In this document: positions 19,357 to 28,546 of the stretch, in pieces
Layout of the letters: the number at the start of each line of letters is the position of its first letter
Position numbering within the stretch: the stretch's first letter is position 1
Source: Halocatena marina
Lineage (GTDB): Archaea > Halobacteriota > Halobacteria > Halobacteriales > Haloarculaceae
Direction of reading: 5' to 3'
NCBI RefSeq assembly: GCF_023276375.1
Contig: NZ_JALLPK010000003.1
Location: forward strand, 310,001 to 374,000
DNA: 64,000 nucleotides
Notes under the pieces: generated by a model
Told to the model about the DNA's origin: nothing
Database searches by the model: none
What the model saw: only the letters and a program-made list of their open reading frames with translations
Program-made: the position numbers and the translations under genes

Positions 19357-20290
19357 CCTCGACTGGGAGACGACGCGGACGGGCATAGAGAAAGCCGAAA
19401 AACTGGGCTTCGACGGGGCGTGGGCACCGGACCACCTGATGCTAGGCTGCGGCCGCGCAGAGTACGAGTGCTGGACGCTGCTGTCGGCGCTCGCCGGCGA
19501 GACCGACGACATCAACCTCGGCTTGCTCGACTTCTGTAACGACTACCGCAACCCCACGCTGGTGGCGAAGATAGCCGCCCCCCTCGATATAATCTCGGGC
19601 GGACGCCTCGAACTCGGCCTTGGCGCTGGCTGGCACGAACCCGAATACGACGCCTACGGCTGGGAGTACCGCGGCGGCTTCGAGTGCCTGATGCGCTTAG
19701 ACGAGTCGATCCGGTTGATGAAACGGATGTGGGACACCGCCCCCGGCCAGGGCCCCAGCTTCGACGGCGACCACTATCAGATCAAGGACGCTCCCTGCGC
19801 CCCGACACTCGTGCAGGATCCACACCCGCCGATTCTCGTCGGCGGACAGGGCGAGGAGGTGACGCTTAAGCTTGTGGCCAAACACGCCAACATCTGGAAC
19901 ACCAACGTCTTCAACGGCGACGTCGAGACGTTGAACCACAAGGTCGGCGTCATCGAAAACCACTGTGACACCATCGGCCGCGACCCCGACGGCGTCGAGT
20001 ACTCCTGGGACGGCCACGTTATCTGCACCCGCGACGTGGAGAAATTCGAGTGAATGGTGGATCTGATGACGCCCATTCAGTTCGAGGAGGAGTATCAGGA
20101 CCAGACACCGATTCGGACCGCAGAGGACGCCCGGGAGTACTTCATCCTGGGTTCGCCGGAGGAGTGCGCAGAGTCAATCGAGCGGCGAATAGAAGCCGGC
20201 GTCACAAAGTTTCAGTGCTGGTTCGTCGACTACCCCGACATCGGCGGCATAGAACTGTTCGCCGACGAGGTCATGCCGGAGTTCCGGTGA
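19352..20290 (+). pseudogene. F420/flavin-dependent luciferase-like oxidoreductase, nonsense-interrupted
   Basis: Two consecutive frames in the same phase together make one LLM-class oxidoreductase: SLDWETTRTGIEKAEKLGFD, AWAPDHLML, GLLDFCNDYRNPTLVAK, SGGRLELGLGAGWHEPEY, HPPILVGGQGEEVTLKL, and after the stop TAEDAREYFILGSPEEC. The interruption is a single TGA at 20051-20053, at a place where TGG (Trp) would restore the frame. The first ~15 residues of the family, including the start, are also missing and replaced by unrelated sequence. Such enzymes use F420 in haloarchaea; a role in sugar-acid oxidation is possible but not shown. It is almost surely inactive. Confidence 0.8.
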
Positions 20291-20664
20291 TTTTCACCAT
20301 ACTGGCTACAGAAAGCAACCCTGTCGTCCCTGAGTGGTTGCCTCACTATTTAACGAACTATACGGTTTCTGCAAATCTATGTGCCAGCTGGTTTAAGCGA
20401 TATTTTGGTATTAGTGGCGTTGGGAATTAGTCACAAATATCCGTACACTCAGTCGTCAAAGTGAAGTACATTTTTGGCTAGCAGCCCTTATTCTGTAGTG
20501 AAAAATACGTAAGTTTGTCTGGTGGTGCTCTACGCCGGAACTGGCTTTCTTGTATCGGGCGCGGTGTCGGAGAGTACCGGTGTATTTGTCTGGAGGACTA
20601 CTTTGTATCAAGAATGGTATGTATCCATCCGAGGCAGTCGGAGGATTTCCGTCATACTCGGAAA
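20291..20664. other. Intergenic, no recognised gene
   Basis: About 370 bases between the dead oxidoreductase and the regulator promoter. The frame of the regulator extends upstream to 20515, but codon use and family alignment argue that this part is untranslated. Confidence 0.5.
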
Positions 20665-20674
20665 TTTTTTATTA
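20665..20674 (+). promoter_or_regulatory. TATA box of the IclR regulator
   Basis: TTTTTTATTA about 25-28 bases before GTG 20695, implying a leaderless transcript and fixing the start. Confidence 0.5.
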
Positions 20675-20694
20675 GATGGAGACACATAGCGAGT

Positions 20695-21453
20695 GTGAGT
20701 GAACCAGTCAAGATCAAGGCTGCAAAGGTATCGTTAGAAATAATCGAGACGCTCCGCGAACTTGAAGGTGCAGGTGTTTCGGAGATAGCAAAGCAACTGG
20801 ATAAACCGACGAGTACCATCCATGACCATCTTCAGACCCTGGAACAGGAAGAATACCTCGTCAAAAAAGGGAGCCAGTATTACGTCGGAGCTCGGTTCCT
20901 TCAGTTAGGTATTCAAGCACGGGCCCGTCAGAAAGTATTCAGTATAGCTCAATCGGAGATAGATGATTTAGCCGCAGAGACCGGCGAGCACGTGAACTTT
21001 ATGATTGAAGAGCATGGTCTTGGTGTCTTTCTGTATCGGGCACGCGGCCAAAAAGCCGTCCGACTCGATACGCACGCGGGAATGCGCGTCCCCCTCCAGA
21101 CCACGGCGCTCGGAAAGACCATCATGGCGTTTCGACCACGGGAGGAAGTGGAGGCAATTCTCGACCGCCACGGGCTGCCGCAGGTGACTGAAAACACGAT
21201 AACGGATAGAACGAAACTCTTCGACGCACTCGACCAGATTCAAGAGCAGAGATATGCCCACGATCACGAAGAGCGTGTTAAGGGAATGCGGTGTGTTGCA
21301 GCCCCAATTGTCAACAACAAAGGGGACGCTGTCGCCGCCGTGAGTGTCTCTGGCCCGAAGACTCGGATGCAAGGGGAGCGCTTTACTGACGATATACCCA
21401 ACCAAATACTCAGATGTGCAAACGTTATTGAAGTAAACCTTACGTACTCCTAA
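20695..21453 (+). CDS. IclR-family transcriptional regulator
   Basis: 252 residues from GTG 20695, the normal length of the family. The N-terminal winged helix is clear (EIIETLRELEGAGVSEIAKQ, then KPTSTIHDHLQTLEQEEYLV), followed by the IclR effector domain: HVNFMIEEHGLGVFLYRA, MRVPLQTTALGKTIMAF, MRCVAAPIVN and AVSVSGP. In Haloferax volcanii the L-rhamnose catabolic cluster is controlled by RhcR, activated by 2-keto-3-deoxy-L-rhamnonate; an IclR regulator next to a rhamnosidase and a decayed diketo-acid hydrolase fits a similar job (inference). It may bind the palindrome at 15788. Confidence 0.88.
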   Translation: MSEPVKIKAAKVSLEIIETLRELEGAGVSEIAKQLDKPTSTIHDHLQTLEQEEYLVKKGSQYYVGARFLQLGIQARARQKVFSIAQSEIDDLAAETGEHVNFMIEEHGLGVFLYRARGQKAVRLDTHAGMRVPLQTTALGKTIMAFRPREEVEAILDRHGLPQVTENTITDRTKLFDALDQIQEQRYAHDHEERVKGMRCVAAPIVNNKGDAVAAVSVSGPKTRMQGERFTDDIPNQILRCANVIEVNLTYS

Positions 21454-21569
21454 CTGAATGTTAAACATAACAATTAGGCACTCTGTGCTGGCAGTAGTTT
21501 ATAATGCAGTTTGTTTGATCCACCACTGGTGACAGTCCAGCGTGGGCGTCCGCCGTATCAAAGAGACTG

Positions 21570-22155
21570 TGTCGCTAATCGGATTACTCGGAGGAAGTCA
21601 CCTATCAACAGTTGACTGACTCTGGATTTCTCCAAGTTGTTGAGAAAGCTGTCGATGCTGCTGAACACATTCGATTCCACTTACCGAGGCACGTCTGCTT
21701 GGCCCCGGTTTCCCAGTCGGCAAAATCGTTCGTGGCGGCTTTAACTACCACGTTATGCTGAAGAACAGAACAAAGAGGTTCTGGAACGCCTGCTCCCGTT
21801 TGGCAAAGCTGGCACGTCAGTTACCAATTCTAACGATCCCGTTATCCATCCTACCGGTATTGACGAAGTCGAACTCGACGTCGTCATTGACTGAATGGTT
21901 AAAAAACATATTATCTAATGATTATATGACTATGTTGCGAGCTATACGGCAGCAGATGACGTGAACGGCCGAGATGCGCAGTTCGAAGACGAACAGTTCT
22001 TCCGGGGAAAAGCTACGATACATTCGCGCTGATGAGGCCTGCACTCGTACTGGACGAATACTTTGACCCATCAAACTTAGATGTACTTGCCGTGTTAACG
22101 GTGATACAAAACAGGCCTCAAACACAGCGGAGTTCATCTTCGGTGTCGACGAACT
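21570..22155 (+). pseudogene. Fumarylacetoacetate-hydrolase-family gene, multiply frameshifted
   Basis: Joining frames gives a recognisable FAH-family protein: SGFLQVVEKAVDAAEHIRF, VGKIVRGGFNYH, AEEQNKEVLER, FGKAGTSVTNSNDPVIHPTG, DEVELDVVID, then YVASYTAADDVNGRDAQF, EDEQFFRGKSYDTFA, and TAEFIFGVDEL. At least three frameshifts and one stop are needed, and the last third is missing. In haloarchaeal L-rhamnose breakdown the final L-KDR hydrolase is of this family, which would suit the rhamnosidase island. The end merges into a PEP synthase fragment at a shared GACGAACTC. Confidence 0.65.
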
Positions 22156-22380
22156 CCATCCGGCAGTACACTTACTGCGTGAGACGATTGAAGCCTGCCG
22201 CACTCACGATGTGGCTAAGAGTATCTCCGAACAAGCGGGCTCGGGGCCACGGATTATTCGAAAATTCGCCGAGACCGGCAATACATCAATGAGTGTCAAT
22301 GCCGACGCAGTACTCACACGCAACAAGAAGTGAAGCGCGTCGAAAACCGACTCATCTTAGGTTCTATTCAAGACAGAGAC
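22156..22380 (+). pseudogene. Phosphoenolpyruvate synthase C-terminal fragment
   Basis: The frame following the FAH fragment reads ELHPAVHLLRETIEACRTHD, then VAKSISEQAGSGPRII and NTSMSVNADAV, and, after a frameshift, QEVKRVENRLIL. This matches the C-terminal end of haloarchaeal PpsA (..DELHPAV.RLIRETIE..; SICGQAG; SIS.N.DAV; EVKRVEQ.LLL). The catalytic CGQ is EQ here. It is a scrap, not a gene. Confidence 0.6.
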
Positions 22381-22576
22381 CCTGCGGTCGCACGGACTTC
22401 GATGAATCGCCAGAATACGGAGGCATCGTTTCATCGACCGCGCTGGCTATATAACCGTGCAGAACGATACGCCGGTTGACATCTCACGAGGGATTCGTCA
22501 AGTCTATTTTTCCATAATCTAACTTTCTGTACCCAATCATAGTCCTTTTCGACCGTGTAGTGCAGTCCAACACTAA
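22381..22576. other. Short gap before the permease promoter
   Basis: No gene motif recognised; residual coding-like codons suggest more gene debris. Confidence 0.35.
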
Positions 22577-22585
22577 TTTTATATA
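22577..22585 (+). promoter_or_regulatory. TATA box upstream of the APC permease
   Basis: TTTTATATA about 27 bases before ATG 22607. Confidence 0.5.
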
Positions 22586-22606
22586 TCCTCAGCTTGAGCA
22601 TGATTC

Positions 22607-22705
22607 ATGAAAATGATTTACGTCCGTAATGCTACCAGCGCGCAGCCTCAAAGGTATCGAGCGTTAGCTTGTCAAGCCCCGGTCAAAAATCAATCCTCGC
22701 ACTGA
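22607..22705 (+). CDS. 32-codon leader ORF (possible leader peptide)
   Basis: ATG 22607 lies where a leaderless transcript from the TATA box at 22577 would begin. The frame (MKMIYVRNAT to KNQSSH) ends with TGA at 22703-22705, three bases before the permease ATG 22709. The peptide is polar and basic with no known domain. The layout copies that of the leader ORF before the ATPase at 6585. Confidence 0.4.
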   Translation: MKMIYVRNATSAQPQRYRALACQAPVKNQSSH

Positions 22706-22708
22706 ACC

Positions 22709-24070
22709 ATGTCAACAGCAGAAGAACCTAAGATTGGACTTGCTTCGAGCGTTGCGATCGCCGTCGGAATTGCCATTGGGGGCGGACTCTGGGTCACACC
22801 CGTCGTAGCCGGGTTCGCTGCAGGGCCAGCAGCGGCTGGGCTAATTCTCCTAGCGGCGGTCCCAATATTACTAGCGTTTCCAGCGTATTTCACGCTATCG
22901 AAAATCTGGCCGGTTTCGCCCGGGCATTATTATTATCCGTCGAGACTCTTGACGCCGGAGAATAAGCACATTGGCCAGCTGGCCGGATGGGTTCTGGTCT
23001 GGAGTAACTTCTTCATCACTGGGTTTTTTATTCTCCCTTCGAGCCTTGCAGGAGGCGCATCGTTTCTCCATACGGTATTCCCTAGTGTCTCTTCCAAGAC
23101 ATTTACTATTGGATTGTTACTCTTTACGTTCGTTGTCGTTTGGTTCGGTCTCAGAGCGGTTGGATGGGTCGAGGTAGTTTTAGCGGTATTATTATTGGTC
23201 GCAGTTGGAATCATTATCGCAGGAGGAATCCTTCATGTACAGATTGACAACCTAACACCCGTGATTCCAAAAGGCGTCTCAAGCCTGCTCTCCACGTATG
23301 CGATTGTCTACACATTAGGATTCGGAGCCTTGCTGACAATCGACATCGGTGGAGAGATACGAGATGCGCACGATTCGGTCGATAAGGCGGTTCTGTACGG
23401 AGTCAGCGTGGATATTGTGACTGCTGCGTTAGTTGGAATTGTCGTCGTAGGGACGACATCGTACACTCAGTTAGAGGGTCAGACTCTCGATCTGATTGCT
23501 AAAGAGTACCTTCCGCCGGCACTCGTTGTCGTTTCGGGATTCGGTGCGGTGATTGCAGGCCTTACGACAATTCTGGCGATCATTACAGTCGTCAACAGAT
23601 ACATCATGGCTGCAGCTGACGATGGTATTCTCCCAACATGGGTTGGGAAGCAAAACAAGCATGGCGAACCAACGATTATGTTGATAGTAATCTATGCAGG
23701 AGCAATTGTCGCTTCCATTTCAGATCTACCACTTAGTACGATTGTTTCCGGATATGTATTTTCACAATTATTATTGGTAATATTAGTGTTATTTGTTGGA
23801 GCCCGACTGCCCAATGTCTACCCAGAAGTATTCGAACACGAGCGGGTGAAAGAGTCTCGTCTTATCAGTCCATCGGTGGTGCGTTGGTCGTCAATTTGTG
23901 CAATTCTGATTATGGCCGTAGCATTGACCTTCCTTGCAATTAGTTCTCAGACCGCCTTCGGAATCTTCCTATTGATCGCAGTGATTGGAGTTGTGATATA
24001 TGTGGTACGATGGTGGCAGGCTGGCAAGACAATTCTACCGACCTTGGAAAAAGGTGGATTCCAAGATTGA
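22709..24070 (+). CDS. APC-superfamily amino acid/polyamine permease
   Basis: 453 residues with about twelve hydrophobic helices. The N-terminus has the APC signature (GLASSVAIAVGIAIGGGLWV, residues 11-30, the glycine-rich unwound helix 1). Helix 6 contains GFGALLTIDIGGEIRDA. There is no signal peptide and no extra domain. The substrate cannot be read from the sequence. Codon use is AT-richer than in the sugar genes to the left. The arginase-family gene 4.5 kb downstream makes an amino acid or amine substrate conceivable, but the two are separated by debris. Confidence 0.82.
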   Translation: MSTAEEPKIGLASSVAIAVGIAIGGGLWVTPVVAGFAAGPAAAGLILLAAVPILLAFPAYFTLSKIWPVSPGHYYYPSRLLTPENKHIGQLAGWVLVWSNFFITGFFILPSSLAGGASFLHTVFPSVSSKTFTIGLLLFTFVVVWFGLRAVGWVEVVLAVLLLVAVGIIIAGGILHVQIDNLTPVIPKGVSSLLSTYAIVYTLGFGALLTIDIGGEIRDAHDSVDKAVLYGVSVDIVTAALVGIVVVGTTSYTQLEGQTLDLIAKEYLPPALVVVSGFGAVIAGLTTILAIITVVNRYIMAAADDGILPTWVGKQNKHGEPTIMLIVIYAGAIVASISDLPLSTIVSGYVFSQLLLVILVLFVGARLPNVYPEVFEHERVKESRLISPSVVRWSSICAILIMAVALTFLAISSQTAFGIFLLIAVIGVVIYVVRWWQAGKTILPTLEKGGFQD

Positions 24071-24865
24071 CGCACGAACTGCTCAAACTGCAAATCTATC
24101 TCACACAGCCATTGCTAATTGTATGATTCATCAATTTTACCTATATCTGAATCAACTAATTGGCTAAAGCAATTTCCAAAAATACTGTTATTAATTATCT
24201 ATGTTATTACTAACCGCGCGCGTGATACGTGGCTATAATTCAAATGACTTATTGACTGTTGAAGTGGGTTCAACTATCCGTACTCGATACATTGACGAGA
24301 TTCATTAGCAGTCCGACCGATTGACGACTTTTATCCATTAGCTAGCAAACAAAAGAACAGGTAATTATGGCAGATAAAAAATAGAATTGGTCGTGGTATC
24401 ATAATTCGCACCACAGAATATGAAGGAGCATATCGAGTTCTTATATCGGCAATGCTCTCATCAAAGGGAATTTATTTGTGTTATAAATACCATTGAAGGG
24501 ACAGGATAATTGCACCAATGTATAATTTTAATATTTATTTACGAAGAGACTAAACATATTCTTTTACAGAAAATTGTTGATGTGGGGATCTACAGGAGCC
24601 AATCGGTAGTGATCGGTTATCATAGATGTCCATAGTATCGTATATTAATCTACCTCAGCCTACACGAATCGCAAGGCAACGGGCTATCAACTATGTACTA
24701 CTCATGAGCAATTAAATAAATACTCTATCGACAACGCGCTGTTAAACATTCTAGATACCGCTCCAGCGAGCTGGCCGATATTGCTCGGTATCAGATCAAC
24801 CTGTAAATTTGGGTACACCAAATTCAGCAAGACTGGCTGTTTTCCATTGAAGTAAGCGATTTAAG
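24071..24865. other. AT-rich intergenic region
   Basis: About 800 bases, strongly AT-rich, with no open frame of note and no recognised RNA or repeat. Confidence 0.5.
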
Positions 24866-25300
24866 CTAAGTACGCTCGATACAGCAGTGAACGTCCAGCA
24901 CCGCGAACGATTCTGTATCAATCAGCGTCGTCACTTTGATCGGCTTGACGGTACGCCCACGTCGGTGGAAGTAGCACTGGGAGGCTTGCTTGCGTTCGAG
25001 GAACGTGCTGGCAAGCGCGACGAGTTCACACTGGCGGGCGATGGTGCGCGGACGCACGTAACAACATCCACCAGACGTACGTCGCGTAACGGTCGAGTGA
25101 GTAGTAGAACGTCGTTGGGTCAGGCAGCGTGTCCGAATGCAGTCCAAGGAGTTCACACACCGCGGCATGAGGCTGAGGTGATCGACTAATTCGGTGAAGG
25201 TGTGGTTCTCTTCCTTGCGAATACAGCGGGCAACGATGCGGGCTTGCGGGGATGCCGAAAGTGGACCTCCCACTCGATTTCCTATCGCTTACTTAGCTAC
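24866..25300 (-). pseudogene. IS5-family transposase fragment
   Basis: The minus strand encodes ARIVARCIRKEENHTFTELV followed by DHLSLMPRC, then, after damaged stretches, RRGRTVKPIKVTTLIDTES and FAVLDVHC. These match the N-terminal region and first DDE block of haloarchaeal IS5-type transposases (..TFTELVDHLSL..; SGRTVQTLKVTTL.DTES.AVLDVH). Frameshifts separate the pieces and the C-terminal half is absent. Confidence 0.6.
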
Positions 25301-25945
25301 CCATCTTTGCTTCACCTTCTCATACCCTTACGGAGTGACCGACACTGTCCGCTGTTTTCAAAAGACCAATTCATTTAGCTTGCATGGAAGATGTGCGTCC
25401 TACCAATATACAGGAACCGCTAAGCATAGACCCTGACCCTGACGTGTTTTGGACGCCCTCCTCTACCGATAAAAACGTTCTATAGTTGCATTATCCTTGC
25501 TGCAGAACTACCCCCTTGTCGCTATTCTATCAGATCTACAACGTGCAAAGTCAAGTAGCTATACATAGAAAATGAACTCTCTAAAATATTGCTGGAGAGT
25601 GTTGCTTCACGCCACATGACCGGCTACCGCACTCGTAACTACAAACATCCATTTTGTAGAATCCAGACTTTTTTTGGTTTATATATTAAAAATTCCAAAC
25701 TATTATCAGGAGAATTAGTGTGTTCATGGATTGGACACCTATGTATAAATTTGTTTGATAAAATAATTAGTAGTTAAATATAGATGATATCAATAACTGA
25801 AATATAAACAAAAACTGGAGTGCACTTGTTATAATACGCCCGATCATAGTAGACACAGGACACACAATAACAGATGTGTGAGCATTATCCATGTACGGCA
25901 CTTACATGAAATTATTGCAGCTACTGCGACAGCCAAGACTCCCAT
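25301..25945. other. Intergenic, no recognised gene
   Basis: About 640 bases, AT-rich toward the right, with no supported gene. Confidence 0.5.
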
Positions 25946-26566
25946 CTACCCTTCCGTTTCACATGAGCATCCACCTTGTTCAAGATACTTATGAACAGAA
26001 TATTGAGTTCCACATTCACTACAAAACACTTTTGATTCTACAAATACTGTGAATTCAGTCGTCGTGACCCGACCAGTGTTCTGTAGTTTCTCAATCCGAT
26101 CCTCGGTAACCAATTGCGTCCGATTTGTCAGACGCTGGACGGCATCGATGTCCTTCTGTACTTTCTCTGAATCAGACATAGCTTCGTACTCAACTCCTCG
26201 ATAATCCTTGAGATATGACCGGATGGCTTGGTACGTTACGAAGTCGTCCTCGATACGATCTACGTCGATACCGTTATGCTGGAGTCGTGTTCGAGTTTTC
26301 GTACGAACGCCGGCGCTGACGGTATCAGCAGTCTGGTTTTTGTACATTGTATCGACATCAGCCTGCGTAGTCCCTAAACCGGCATCATGCAGTTTTTGTT
26401 CTAATAATTTCTTATTGAAAATATCGGCGAGGTCCCGGAGACTCATACGCTCAGTATCTTCACCAAGCCACATCGACTCTAGAGTCTCACCAAAATCCTC
26501 TAGCTGATACTGTTTGAGCAGTCGTGCGACCTTACTTAATGGCTTATCGTTGGATGTGCTTGCCAT
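25946..26566 (-). CDS. rdfA: Rod-determining factor RdfA homologue
   Basis: 206 residues matching haloarchaeal RdfA, which is needed for the rod shape in Haloferax: KVARLLKQYQLEDFGETLES, RMSLRDLADIFNKKLLE, VDTMYKNQTADTVSAGVRTK, then LQHNGIDVDRIEDDFVTYQA and YLKDYRGVEYEA. The C-terminus carries a small zinc ribbon (CSECGTQYSVHKYLEQGG then CSCE). Several RdfA paralogues per genome are usual and those on plasmids may serve other roles. It stands alone, with debris on both sides. Confidence 0.8.
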   Translation of the reverse strand: MASTSNDKPLSKVARLLKQYQLEDFGETLESMWLGEDTERMSLRDLADIFNKKLLEQKLHDAGLGTTQADVDTMYKNQTADTVSAGVRTKTRTRLQHNGIDVDRIEDDFVTYQAIRSYLKDYRGVEYEAMSDSEKVQKDIDAVQRLTNRTQLVTEDRIEKLQNTGRVTTTEFTVFVESKVFCSECGTQYSVHKYLEQGGCSCETEG

Positions 26567-26719
26567 TGTCTTATAGAATAGCTATCGCTCTAAGTAGTTA
26601 AATCGGTGTGGTAAGCATAAATGAGGAGATTAAATTCAGGGACTCTCTCGGCGAGGCTTTTTCCATATGTTCAACAGTGAATATACTGGAAACGATTGTG
26701 TGGCTACCATGAGCGAGTA

Positions 26720-27103
26720 CATCACCACAGGATTTCGAGTGCAAAAATGTCGATGATTTCTCCCGGACGCTCCTCCAGCGTGAGAAACTCGCCGACGCAT
26801 ACTGGGATATTATCTCGCCGGCAATAGGAGACGACGAGCTCAATTCAACACACAAGAAGCCAACACACGCTAGTCTTCATGAACACGATTTCCTTCCACT
26901 ACTAAACTCCCTTCAAGAGTACGACGATACCACGTTCAGACTTCTGGTCGAATGACCTCGGGCTCAAGCCTGAGGAAGTGAGATACGGCAGGGAGATCAA
27001 TGATGAACGAATTATCGAAGCACTTGAGCCATTCTTGATCTCACGACGCAAGCGAGAAGCTCTTCGCAAGTCGTCGATTAACACCCTCCGCTATCTCGGC
27101 TAA
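26720..27103 (+). pseudogene. Frameshifted unidentified gene
   Basis: Two frames give a continuous-looking protein: KNVDDFSRTLLQREKLADAY, WDIISPAIGDDEL, LHEHDFLPLLNSLQEYDDTT, then after a shift near 26950 NDLGLKPEEVRYGREINDER and EPFLISRRKREALRKSSINT, ending LRYLG. The residue pattern is that of a real helical protein. I do not recognise the family. Confidence 0.4.
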
Positions 27104-27870
27104 ATTGCTACGTCAGTGCCTATTGCAATGATAACGGGACAGACAATCTTGTGACACTCATCGGTCGTGAGAGCGATGTCCCGGCATACAAAGCGGTTGA
27201 CAGCTGCTGGTCAGCGTTCGACCGACTGCACGGTATTCTCGATAACAGGCAGACCAGATGTCACATCCATCTCGAGGTTTGGAATTGAGACGCACACACC
27301 CGTCTGGCGAAATTGATCCTCGTCAATCCTGCCGACGGTCCCAGCGACGAGTTTGATTGGTCGAACGGCAACGGTGGCAGCGACGCCGAGAAACCTTGCT
27401 TCGACGCTGAGCACGTCCAAGTACTTTACCAGGCAGCAACTAATGCCGAGAACGAGTACTCGTGCTCGCACTCTGCGCATGGAAGCTTCGTACAGGTAAG
27501 GCTGCTCGACTGCATACTCCCAGTATGTTCTCAACCCGAACAACGAGGATGTTCTGTTCATCGCCTTCAAAGAGCGGAAAAATAGCTCCGAAGGGATGTC
27601 ACTCCTCTGTGGGGTGATTCTTGAGAATTGCCACGCTGCGACTGCTGGCGCGATAAATAGAGTGGTTATCTATTTCCCTCACCGCACACGCATCGAGAGG
27701 GCACATTTCTCGTAGGATAGTCTGGAACCGATTTGGACAGCTTGCCGAGCGTGTTGAGTTACCCGAACAAATCAACGATGAATCACCTTCGACGAAGATG
27801 GGACAGCAATTCTAGTAAGACATATATTCGTCGTCGCTCGACGTTATTCTTGGGAGCCTCGAGATCGACG
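27104..27870. other. Gene debris, no recognised gene
   Basis: About 770 bases. The minus strand has a 119-codon frame (27211-27570) with hydrophobic stretches, but no known motif or start signal supports it. Confidence 0.35.
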
Positions 27871-27923
27871 CCGTCACGCCAGCGAATCTATTCCAGCGGG
27901 TCCGCTGCGAGCGATTCCGAACC
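27871..27923. repeat. Short dispersed repeat, copy 2
   Basis: Resembles 5226-5278 with one indel. Both lie in non-coding debris. Confidence 0.45.
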
Positions 27924-27966
27924 AAACACACCGAGCGGAATCATTGCCCTCTTCGATTTGCGAGCA

Positions 27967-28422
27967 TCAGCTGACTGTATCAACAATTTCCCAGAGGAGG
28001 TTATCTGGTGTGGGTGCGTTGAGATACGGCTCGATGGCCTGAAAGCTATCCCAGCCACCGACCTGCATGACGACGCGGGGATTCATCTGCCGATCGAATT
28101 CGTTAGCCTGTGCGGCTTCCAGAACGTTGATCGTGCCACCAATGTTCACCTCGAATGCTCTTCGTGAATTTGCTCGACAATCCGGAACGAGCAATGAGGC
28201 GAGGTGGATAATACGCTCCGGGTTGGTGGCAGCAATCGCGTTGTACACGTCTACCGGATCGGTAACGTCCCCGTGAATCAGTCGGATCTCGTCATGGACA
28301 CTCGCCGCAACCGGTCCAAGGTCGGTAATGTCGAAGCCAAAGACGTCATTTCCAGCTGCCGTTAGCAACCGGAGGACGTGTCCGCCGATGAATCCACTGG
28401 CCCCCGTTACAAGAACATGAAT
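27967..28422 (-). pseudogene. NAD-dependent epimerase fragment joined to an integrase tail
   Basis: From 28422 the minus strand reads IHVLVTGASGFIGGHVLRLL (Rossmann glycine motif), then VFGFDITDLGPVA, IRLIHGDVTDP, IIHLASLLVPDCRA and VNIGGTINVLEAAQANEF, the first ~120 residues of an NAD-dependent epimerase/dehydratase. The codon where Met is expected is ATT, so the start is lost. From about 28085 it changes to RVVMQVGGWDSFQAIEPYLN followed by APTPDN, the C-terminal end of a haloarchaeal tyrosine recombinase including the nucleophile region (AIEPYL). The two halves are in one frame, which suggests a recombination scar. Confidence 0.65.
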
Positions 28423-28546
28423 AGTACCAATACTTGTCGCTGTATCATAAGTTCAATCTTTTAGGTAACATTACGCCATCTTCCGGTCTGAAAACTACAC
28501 TGGACGAATGTCTGAGCAGAAGAATAATTACCTGTCGAACTGAGAG

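Noticed and set aside
20051..20053. Selenocysteine at the TGA of the luciferase-like gene
   Set aside because: No family member has Sec there, Trp fits, and the gene also lacks its start; decay is simpler.
20515..20694. 60 extra residues at the start of the IclR frame
   Set aside because: Family length and the TATA box at 20665 support GTG 20695.
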